5,183 nucleotides of DNA from Acidaminococcales bacterium (GTDB lineage: Bacteria; Bacillota; Negativicutes; Acidaminococcales; JAISLQ01), in NCBI GenBank assembly GCA_031275255.1, contig JAISPA010000146.1, positions 1 through 5,183 on the forward strand, in the 5' to 3' direction. Of the stretch, positions 1 to 4,048 are shown one piece after another. The notes below the pieces were generated by a model. The model saw only the letters and a list, made by a program, of their open reading frames with translations, was not told the DNA's origin and made no database searches. Every line of letters begins with the position of its first letter. Positions within the stretch are counted from its first letter, which is position 1. A program made the translations under genes and the position numbers.

Positions 1-2
1 AA

Positions 3-186
3 CAGGCAACATAATTATAGAAAATGTTACCTGGCAAAAGTCTGGCATCTGCTTGCAAAGCCGCCCGTCTCTTTTGGGGAAAAGTCTGCCATATCGGAGC
101 GTGAAACAAAAAATAGCGAAAATACCCATGTTTACTGGAAGAACAAAAAAATTACAGGTAACATTTTTCTATAATTATGTTGCCTG
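3..186. repeat. Inverted repeat pair (3-33 and 155-186), each arm itself a near-palindrome
   Basis: Bases 3-33 and the reverse complement of 155-186 are identical except for one extra base in an A/T run, giving arms of 31 and 32 bp around a 121-bp interior. Each arm is also an imperfect hairpin: CAGGCAACAT and ATGTTACCTG pair at 9 of 10 positions around an 11- to 12-base A+T-rich centre that holds an outward-reading TATAAT. The interior carries a 13-base direct repeat with one mismatch (AAAAGTCTGGCAT at 36-48, AAAAGTCTGCCAT at 80-92). No gene lies inside. The arrangement could be a small non-autonomous mobile element, an invertible segment, or two copies of a terminator hairpin. The window starts two bases before the left arm, so target-site duplications cannot be checked. 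Confidence 0.8.
145..186 (-). terminator. Candidate minus-strand intrinsic terminator (right copy of the inverted repeat)
   Basis: Read on the minus strand, the 155-186 arm forms CAGGCAACAT/ATGTTACCTG around an A+T-rich loop. TAA and then seven T residues (complement of 145-151) follow at once, which is intrinsic-terminator geometry. A possible decayed minus-strand reading frame stops at 177-175, inside the hairpin. The left copy at 3-33 has no comparable T-run within the window. The stem has only moderate G+C and one mismatched pair. Confidence 0.4.
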
Positions 187-382
187 CCTATGCCGACGGA
201 AAATTTCCGCCGCAATGGCTACATCGGGGATGGTTTCACCATCCTTATCACGATGCTTTTTCTGGATGTTTTAGAGTTTGTTGGCTATATGCCCCAGCCA
301 ATAACCGCTTGTGGAGGCTCCGGCGAAAAATTCCCCTGAAGACAGTTTCGGGTTATTGCGACACAACGTCAGGAGGCGAATG
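175..382 (-). pseudogene. Possible decayed C-terminal coding remnant with an in-frame stop
   Basis: On the minus strand, one frame reads protein-like from about 382 to a TAA at 177-175. It is interrupted only by an in-frame TAA at 273-271. The upstream part includes SGEFFAGASTSGYWLGHI. The part after the internal stop includes KDGETIPDVAIAAEIFRRHR. Codon choice is mixed to G+C-ending, like real genes here, and the stop lies in a terminator-like hairpin. I do not recognise the family. The upper limit is arbitrary, because the frame stays open into the start of the LysR gene on the other strand, where it cannot be genuine. It could be the tail of a lost gene later overrun by the LysR leader, or chance. 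Confidence 0.25.
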
Positions 383-1297
383 ATGATGAATACAAACCAG
401 TTGAAATGTTTCATGGCTATCGTCAGAACCAAAAGTTTTTCCGTCGCCGCCTATGACCTGTTTCTTTCGCAGTCGGCTGTTTCCAAGCAGATAAAATCTT
501 TGGAAGACGAGCTGGAAGTTATTCTTTTCAAAAGGGAGCCGCAAAAAATATCGCTCACGGAGGCGGGCGCGGTTTTCCGGCAGTATGCCGAATCCGCGCT
601 CAAACTATATAACGAAATACTCCTGACGCTTGAGCCTCATCAAGTATCCGGGCAGTCGACGATCGCCATGGGATCAATCCCGGTAGTTTCTTCCTACGGC
701 GTATCCAGCCAGATTGCCGTGTTTACCAGCAGACAAACCCGCAACATATCCTTCGACATGCATGAAAACTCCCAAAACGCGGTGCTGAAAGAACTGCAGG
801 AATCCATAATCGATATTGCGCTGGTCAGGTTGGAGTCCATCGCCAACAGGGAGGACTACGACATCATTCCCTACGTGTTTGACCATATAGCGCTTGTCTG
901 CCATAAAAACAATCCGCTGGCTACGAAATCGGCAGTTTATCTCAAAGAAGTCGTAGGCCAGCATCTGCTCCTCCTGGACAGGCAATCAGCCATCTATCAT
1001 ATCGTCATGTCCGAATTTGAGCGCCAGCAGCTTGCCGTCAAAATTCAGTTCCAAACAACCCGGCATAAAATACTCATGTCAACGCTGGCCTCATCCGTTT
1101 CCTCTGTTTCCCTGGCGCCGCCGCGGCTGGTTGATTTCAGCATTTTCCCCAATCTGGTGGTCGTTCCGCTGGTCGAGACCCTGACAAGCTGTGTGGCCCT
1201 GATAAAGCACAAAAGCAAAAAGCTCAACAGGGTCACCCAGGCGTTTTGGGAATATTGGCGGACAGAGTGCGCGCTGCCCAATGCCGAAAACAAGTGA
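383..1297 (+). CDS. LysR-family transcriptional regulator
   Basis: This 304-residue DNA-binding regulator has the usual LysR length (about 300). The N-terminal winged helix-turn-helix spans residues 5-65, with the recognition region SQSAVSKQIKSLEDELEVIL at about 29-48 and the typical FKRE and LTEAG motifs after it. A linker helix at about 66-90 leads to an effector-binding domain from about 92 to 290, which begins TIAMGSIPVVSSYG. Three consecutive ATG codons (380, 383, 386) follow an AGGAGG at 371-376. The start at 383 gives a 6-base spacing and is preferred; 386 is nearly as good, and 380 leaves only 3 bases. LysR proteins usually act as tetramers that activate a neighbouring, often divergent gene and repress themselves. 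Any divergent partner would lie left of the window. The effector cannot be told from sequence. A terminator hairpin lies 65 bp after the stop. Confidence 0.95.
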   Translation: MMNTNQLKCFMAIVRTKSFSVAAYDLFLSQSAVSKQIKSLEDELEVILFKREPQKISLTEAGAVFRQYAESALKLYNEILLTLEPHQVSGQSTIAMGSIPVVSSYGVSSQIAVFTSRQTRNISFDMHENSQNAVLKELQESIIDIALVRLESIANREDYDIIPYVFDHIALVCHKNNPLATKSAVYLKEVVGQHLLLLDRQSAIYHIVMSEFERQQLAVKIQFQTTRHKILMSTLASSVSSVSLAPPRLVDFSIFPNLVVVPLVETLTSCVALIKHKSKKLNRVTQAFWEYWRTECALPNAENK

Positions 1298-1314
1298 TAC
1301 TGTTCCGCGCGCGT

Positions 1315-1328
1315 GTTTGCCGGCAAAC
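1315..1328. other. Perfect 14-bp palindrome after the LysR gene
   Basis: GTTTGCC/GGCAAAC is an uninterrupted palindrome 18 bp past the LysR stop. As RNA it would fold to a 5-bp stem with a CCGG loop. TTTGGC (1329-1334) and GCCAAA (1350-1355) form a second pairing directly after it. Neither is followed by a T-run on the plus strand, so these may only be accessory structure in the convergent intergenic region. Confidence 0.4.
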
Positions 1329-1362
1329 TTTGGCTTTAGCCTGGCGCCTGCCAAAAAAGGAG

Positions 1363-1418
1363 TGTTAAAAAGGCAAGGGAAAGCATCCGTTTTTCGTTTC
1401 CCCTGCCGCGTTTTAACA
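1363..1418. terminator. Bidirectional intrinsic terminator between LysR and the toxin-antitoxin operon
   Basis: Arms 1363-1382 and 1397-1418 are complementary. The core GGCAAGGGAAA (1372-1382) pairs with TTTCCCCTGCC (1397-1407) with one G-U or A-C position. It is flanked by TTAAAA and TTTTAA, with a 14-base loop. On the minus strand the stem is followed directly by TTTTT (1371-1367), 16 bp after the original toxin stop. On the plus strand it is followed by GCG and then TTTT. The hairpin can therefore end transcripts from both convergent units, and is the better terminator for the toxin operon. Confidence 0.75.
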
Positions 1419-1433
1419 TAGCAACAGTATAAA

Positions 1434-1696
1434 TCAACTTTCATAGTGGCCTTTGCAGGAAATAATTTTTGGATTTTGTTTTTCATCGCTCGTGTAAACA
1501 AGAAGATTTTTTCATCAATGCGTCTGCTATACGCTTTTCGCCCTTTAAGCATTTCAGGCTTGCCGAGGCCGTTCATAAGCCCGTTGCGGCGAATGTCTTT
1601 AATGAGCATGTTTATTCGTTGCAAAACGGCCTTATCTTCTGTCTGCCCAAGCATATATTGTTTTAGCGCGGCAGGAGAAAAAATAATATCATTCAT
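1434..1696 (-). pseudogene. yoeB: Frameshifted YoeB/Txe-family toxin (mRNA interferase)
   Basis: YoeB toxins are ribosome-dependent endoribonucleases held inactive by YefM. The frame starts at ATG 1696-1694, overlapping the antitoxin end by 8 bp (ATGAATGA). It reads MNDIIFSPAALKQYM, then INMLIKDIRRN, GLGKPEMLKG and YSRRIDEK. The family signature is then lost at a run of six A on the minus strand (plus 1507-1512). Adding one A restores NLLVYTS, then QNPKIISCKGHYES and a TGA at 1436-1434, giving 87 residues, the normal family length. The unshifted frame instead runs on to 1091 as unrelated sequence. Against E. coli YoeB, Glu46 is kept (GKPE) and the terminal His-Tyr is present only in the restored frame. 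The Arg65 position (HRLVY in E. coli) is Leu. So the gene carries two separate defects. A read error or slippage in the A-run could explain the shift but not the Leu. Confidence 0.85.
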
Positions 1697-1949
1697 GTTC
1701 CATGGCTTCAAGCTCGGTTATAGTTTTGACGTTTTCTTTGCCATCTTCAAGTTCTTGTATGGACTTTTCAATCATAATCAGATATTCAGCGTTCTTTTGC
1801 GCCTTTTCCAGTTTGTTATACGCCGTTTCCGACAGTACAACGACATTCTGGTTATGCGGACGGGAAACAATAATTGTTTCGCCGTTGACGGCCATGTCGC
1901 AAATCTCTTTAAATTTGTCGCGCAGCGCGGTCGCGTTGATTGCTTTCAC
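1689..1949 (-). CDS. yefM: YefM/Phd-family antitoxin
   Basis: This 86-residue protein starts at GTG 1949-1947, preceded by a GGGGG stretch 6 bases upstream. No ATG lies in this frame near the conserved N-terminus (KAINATALRDKFKEICDMAV), so GTG is the likely start. The Phd/YefM fold covers about residues 1-55: NGETIIVSRPHNQNVVVLSE followed by the YNKLE helix. The charged tail (IEKSIQELEDGKENVKTITE) is the region that normally wraps the toxin. Family members form dimers that bind operators in their own promoter and neutralise the co-encoded YoeB toxin. Here the toxin directly downstream overlaps by 8 bp and is broken, so this antitoxin is probably orphaned. It might still repress its own promoter or counter related toxins elsewhere. 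The frame shows no damage. Confidence 0.9.
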   Translation of the reverse strand: MKAINATALRDKFKEICDMAVNGETIIVSRPHNQNVVVLSETAYNKLEKAQKNAEYLIMIEKSIQELEDGKENVKTITELEAMEHE

Positions 1950-1960
1950 AGCGCACCCCC

Positions 1961-1991
1961 ATACATGTTTTGTGCATAATTTTGTATGTAT
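1961..1991 (-). promoter_or_regulatory. Candidate operator region of the antitoxin gene
   Basis: ATACAT (1961-1966) and ATGTAT (1986-1991) form an inverted pair just upstream of the antitoxin start. Within them the minus strand has two similar ACAAAA words. Phd/YefM proteins usually autorepress through short palindromes here, and in E. coli these contain TGTACA-like cores. A TACAAT -10-like word lies at 1998-1993 on the minus strand, but no good -35 word sits at standard distance. The position fits autoregulation; the sequence match is weak. Confidence 0.3.
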
Positions 1992-1998
1992 TATTGTA

Positions 1999-2309
1999 CG
2001 CCATATTTCGCTTAGGCACAGGGAGCAAACTGACTTAAAAAATTGTTCATAAATTTCGGCAATTATCAATTGCGCGGTAAACCCTCTTTGCGTTTTGCGC
2101 CGCACCGGGCGGCAAACAGGCCAACAAATCTTGTCCATGGCCGGGGGACGGTATAAGTCCCGTGCCTGTCCGACGCCGGAACGGGAAATTTATGCAGAAA
2201 ACGTTCGGTTGTTGCCGGTTTGTCTGCAACAGGCGGAAATCGCCGCAAATTTTGTCCAGTTTGCGGACGCGGCAAGCCGCAGAGTGCGCGACGGGCGAAA
2301 ACCCCTGCC
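1999..2309. other. Gene-poor spacer with a few hairpins
   Basis: About 310 bp hold no reading frame with a ribosome binding site or recognisable protein. The 72-codon plus-strand frame at 2095-2313 has no start signal and no family features. Visible pairings are TCCCGT/ACGGGA around 2158-2186, TGTTGC (2210-2215) with GCAACA (2226-2231), and GCGGC-AA-GCCGC near 2268-2280. None has a terminating T-run. This could be decayed sequence between the toxin-antitoxin block and the strong promoter to its right. Confidence 0.5.
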
Positions 2310-2339
2310 TTGACAGGTGGGGGGCAAAAATGCTATAAT
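2310..2339 (+). promoter_or_regulatory. Strong sigma70-type promoter with extended -10
   Basis: TTGACA (2310-2315) and TATAAT (2334-2339) both match consensus exactly, with an 18-bp spacer. TG one base before the -10 makes it an extended -10. Transcription should start near 2345-2347, only about 10 bases before a stable stem-loop and about 190 bases before the first membrane-protein gene. It is by far the best promoter in the window. Confidence 0.85.
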
Positions 2340-2345
2340 TCATAA

Positions 2346-2415
2346 TACAGTAGACAACGTGTAGTGACGATCACGTAAATCCAGTTGATCGCGCTTCACG
2401 TTGATTTTGTTTTTT
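2346..2415 (+). ncRNA. Candidate ~70-nt small RNA or 5' attenuator ending in a U-tract
   Basis: Directly after the predicted start site, CAACGTG (2355-2361) pairs perfectly with CACGTTG (2397-2403). Inside it, CGATCA (2368-2373) pairs perfectly with TGATCG (2386-2391) around a 12-base loop. The outer stem is followed at once by ATTTTGTTTTTT (2404-2415), an intrinsic-terminator tail. A consensus promoter, a compact nested hairpin and a U-tract suggest either a short free RNA or premature termination that gates the downstream gene. No known RNA family was recognised. The outer stem is only 7 bp and closes a long loop, so termination may be partial. Confidence 0.5.
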
Positions 2416-2436
2416 ATCGCCGTACGAATCTTCTCC

Positions 2437-2517
2437 GGCAAGCACGGCTTGCCCGTGTGGGGACGGTCATTCGGCGGGAAGCGGGAGCTTACAAGACCGC
2501 CGAAGGAAGTACCGTTC
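2437..2517 (+). promoter_or_regulatory. Structured leader of the first membrane-protein gene (conserved hairpin, copy 1)
   Basis: A small hairpin GGCAAGC/GCTTGCC (2437-2453) is followed by a two-part stem. The outer arms GGACGGT (2461-2467) and ACCGTTC (2511-2517) enclose a perfect 8-bp inner stem, TTCGGCGG (2470-2477) with CCGCCGAA (2497-2504). The apical loop contains GAGCTTA (2485-2491), and GAAGTA (2506-2511) lies 3' of the inner stem. These two words and the hairpin shape recur before the second paralog at 3300-3336, with a compensated pair change in the stem. The ribosome binding site AGGAGG (2523-2528) follows 5 bases after the outer stem, so folding could influence translation. No known riboswitch class was identified. 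Confidence 0.6.
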
Positions 2518-2537
2518 GATTCAGGAGGCGATAGATC

Positions 2538-3032
2538 ATGTTTACCGCGAAAATTAACGATCCGGAGCATGTCCGCGAACTAAGTTTTACCGGCGCGATG
2601 GTAATGGCGATGGTGTACGGCATGACGCTTTACAATATGGCGTGGGAAAATGGGGCGGATTCTATGTCCTTCACGGGCGCTTTTTTAAAGATGTGGCCGG
2701 AGGCCGCCATCGCTTTTCCGGCTGTAACATTCGTTGCGCGGCCGGCGGCGGAAAAATTGAAAATTTTCCTGCGCGGGTTCGGCCTCGTCAAGCCCCTGCC
2801 CGTCATTTTCGCCACAACTCTTTGCACCGCGTGTTTGATGGCGCCGCTGATGACTTTGTTTGTAATCATTCTGCGCAACGGCCCGGGCGCCGTACCTTTT
2901 CTTTGGCCGGCAAAGCTGGCCGTCAATTTCCCTTTCGCCCTTTGTTTGCAGTTGTTTTGCCTCGGCCCTTTGCTGCGGGGGATTTTCCGCGCTTTTACCC
3001 GCAAGTGGCCGCCTAAGGGGCATGCGAGCTGA
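2538..3032 (+). CDS. Small four-helix membrane protein, DUF2798-like tandem domain (paralog 1)
   Basis: This 164-residue protein starts at ATG 2538, nine bases after AGGAGG (2523-2528). It has four hydrophobic segments at about residues 15-35, 50-70, 88-112 and 122-150, and a basic C-terminus (RGIFRAFTRKWPPK). The two halves look like repeats of one two-helix unit, with a W...P pattern and FPA or FPFAL before the second helix of each (MWPEAAIAFPA, LWPAKLAVNFPFAL). This resembles DUF2798, normally about 70-80 residues with two helices; the family assignment is by eye. The function of that family is unknown to me. Cys96-x2-Cys99 in helix 3 and Cys136/Cys141 in helix 4 are kept in the paralog. 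It lies behind a strong promoter and a structured leader, and is followed 330 bp later by its paralog and then by an efflux adaptor. No signal peptide is evident beyond helix 1. Confidence 0.85.
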   Translation: MFTAKINDPEHVRELSFTGAMVMAMVYGMTLYNMAWENGADSMSFTGAFLKMWPEAAIAFPAVTFVARPAAEKLKIFLRGFGLVKPLPVIFATTLCTACLMAPLMTLFVIILRNGPGAVPFLWPAKLAVNFPFALCLQLFCLGPLLRGIFRAFTRKWPPKGHAS

Positions 3033-3195
3033 CGGTGGGCGAGCTGCGGGAGGATTAGTGCGGCAAATTCCCCCCCCTTGCTTTTTATTTTGTTTTAGGT
3101 TAGGATAGTATATCCGTACTTTGCAGGCAGACGGCGGCGCGGCCTTTGCCGCCCCGCGCGGAACAATTTACGTTCCAAAACGGATTTGCGGTTTT
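3033..3195 (+). repeat. Intergenic module, copy 1 (between the two paralogs)
   Basis: This region starts right after the first paralog's stop and matches 3861-4032 after the second. Shared words in order include GTGGGC, GCGGCAA, TTGC(C/T)T, TTTGCCGCC, GCGGAACAA, CAAAAC and GATTTGCGGTTTT. It holds a promoter-like pair, a GGCGGC/GCCGCC hairpin and a small GGAAC/GTTCC hairpin (3159-3175). In copy 2 the last stem becomes GGAAC/GTTTC, still pairable through a G-U. A C8 run sits at 3070-3077. The block ends the upstream gene's unit and begins the leader of the next gene. Confidence 0.75.
3078..3106 (+). promoter_or_regulatory. Candidate promoter for the second paralog
   Basis: TTGCTT (3078-3083), a 17-bp spacer and TAGGAT (3101-3106) make a moderate sigma70-like promoter. 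The homologous position in the second intergenic module has TTGCCT, again 17 bp, then TTAAAT. Keeping the spacing across a diverged duplicate supports it. The predicted transcript would have a leader of about 250 bases before the gene. Confidence 0.45.
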
Positions 3196-3207
3196 TAATG
3201 GCCTAAC

Positions 3208-3354
3208 TCTTTCCGGCGAAGTCCGGGACGGACAAGTGCCAGGCTTTGCCACGGAAGACAAAAAGCCGGCCGGGGAAAGACCGTTCTTACGAGGGCAGGC
3301 ATTCAGCGTGAGCTTATAGGGCCGCTGAATGAAGTATCATCCCATTCAGGAGGC
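3208..3354 (+). promoter_or_regulatory. Structured leader of the second membrane-protein gene (multi-hairpin plus conserved hairpin, copy 2)
   Basis: TCTTTCC (3208-3214) pairs with GGAAAGA (3274-3280), enclosing a GTCCG/CGGAC hairpin (3221-3233) and a weaker GGC/GCC hairpin with GT/AC flanks (3236-3252). This makes a three-way-junction-like fold. Downstream, CATTCAGCG (3300-3308) pairs perfectly with CGCTGAATG (3323-3331), with GAGCTTA (3310-3316) in the loop and GAAGTA at 3331-3336, as in copy 1. CATTCAG occurs again at 3343-3349, overlapping the AGGAGG at 3348-3353. CTGAATG (3325-3331) could therefore pair with either copy, and the second pairing would cover part of the ribosome binding site. 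This looks like a regulated leader, but the class and ligand are unknown. Confidence 0.55.
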
Positions 3355-3362
3355 AAAAAACC

Positions 3363-3860
3363 ATGTTTGCCGCGAAAATTAGTGATTCAGGGCGTGTCCG
3401 CGCGCTAAGTTTCACCGGCGCGGCGGCAATGGCGCTGATGTACGGCCGGGCGCTTTGCCGCCTGGCGGGGAAAAACGGGGCAGGCTGCTTGCCCATTGCG
3501 GGCGCTTTTTTAAATATATGGCTGGAGGCAGCCGCGACTTTTCCGGTCGCAAAATTTAGCCCGCAGCCGGCGGCGGTGGAAAAATTGGAAAAGTTTTTGC
3601 GCTGCTTCGGCATCGCCAAGCCTCTGCCCGCCCTTTTCGACATAACTCTTTGCGCCGCGTGTTTGCGGCTGCCGCTCTTGGCTTTGTTTATAACCGTTTG
3701 GCGCAGCGGCCCGGAAACGGTGTCTCTTCCCTGGCCGGCAAAGCTGGCCGCCGGTTTCCCGTTCGCCTTGTGCTTGCCGCTTTTTTGCGCCGGCCTTGTG
3801 CGGCGGGCGGGTTTTGGCTTTTTTGCCCGCAGGTGGCCGCCTAAGGAGTGCGCTGGCTGA
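3363..3860 (+). CDS. Small four-helix membrane protein, DUF2798-like tandem domain (paralog 2)
   Basis: This 165-residue paralog starts at ATG 3363, nine bases after AGGAGG (3348-3353). That spacing, and the 11 bases ATTCAGGAGGC, are identical to those of paralog 1. A hand alignment needs one gap and gives about 90 identical residues of 164 (55%). Conservation is strongest at VR-LSFTGA, GAFL, FLR-FG--KPLP, TLC-ACL, WPAKLA--FPFALCL-LFC and the C-terminal WPPK. The four hydrophobic segments and four cysteines (97, 100, 137, 142) are kept. The first half is more diverged, and Cys32 and Cys42 are extra. The frame is intact, so the copy is probably still under selection rather than a decaying duplicate. 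The efflux adaptor starts 188 bp downstream behind a copy of the same intergenic block, suggesting linked expression. Biochemical role not known. Confidence 0.85.
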   Translation: MFAAKISDSGRVRALSFTGAAAMALMYGRALCRLAGKNGAGCLPIAGAFLNIWLEAAATFPVAKFSPQPAAVEKLEKFLRCFGIAKPLPALFDITLCAACLRLPLLALFITVWRSGPETVSLPWPAKLAAGFPFALCLPLFCAGLVRRAGFGFFARRWPPKECAG

Positions 3861-4032
3861 CCGTGGGCTGGCCGCAGGGGGCTTCGGCTATTTTTCGCGG
3901 CGGCAATTTTTTGCCTCTTGCCTTTGGCTTTGTTTAAATGCTGTTCCCCGTTTAAAACACGGATAGATTTGCGGGCTGGGTTTGCCGCCCGGCGCGGAAC
4001 AAATTCATGTTTCAAAACAGATTTGCGGTTTT
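3861..4032 (+). repeat. Intergenic module, copy 2 (leader of the efflux adaptor gene)
   Basis: Second copy of the block at 3033-3195, about 830 bp downstream. It ends with GATTTGCGGTTTT, two bases before the GAGGAGG of the adaptor gene. The left arm of the large hairpin differs from copy 1 by a deletion, but CGGGC and GCCCG can still pair nearby. Whatever the block does for paralog 2, it is placed to do the same for the adaptor gene. Confidence 0.75.
3911..3939 (+). promoter_or_regulatory. Candidate promoter for the efflux adaptor gene
   Basis: TTGCCT (3911-3916), a 17-bp spacer and TTAAAT (3934-3939) lie 110 bp upstream of the adaptor start. They align with the candidate promoter at 3078-3106 in the other copy of the intergenic module. 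Each hexamer has two mismatches to consensus, so activity is uncertain. Read-through from the upstream genes is an alternative. Confidence 0.4.
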
Positions 4033-4048
4033 CGAGGAGGATTGGACA

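Noticed and set aside
1091..1433. Extension of the toxin frame into the LysR gene, giving a ~200-residue protein
   Set aside because: The family's conserved C-terminus appears in the neighbouring frame after the A-run, so the extension is out-of-frame read-through, antisense to the LysR gene and across the terminator.
1446..1979. Plus-strand frame of 177 codons
   Set aside because: It is the antisense shadow of the toxin-antitoxin operon, and the minus-strand products are clearly recognisable.
2095..2343. Short open frames on both strands in the spacer before the strong promoter
   Set aside because: No ribosome binding site, no hydrophobic or domain pattern, and no recognisable similarity.
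2354..2410. Integron attC-like hairpin, because of the AAC...GTT arms
   Set aside because: The outer words do not fit RYYYAAC and GTTRRRY, and there is no integrase or cassette context. The U-tract after the stem fits a terminator better.
2630..3023. Overlapping frames of 112-124 codons on both strands inside paralog 1
   Set aside because: They are shadows of the 2538-3032 gene, which has the ribosome binding site and a conserved paralog in the same frame.
3208..3280. Cobalamin riboswitch, because of GCCAC and GGAAG-like words
   Set aside because: The order and spacing of the conserved cobalamin-box words are not present, and no B12-related gene follows.
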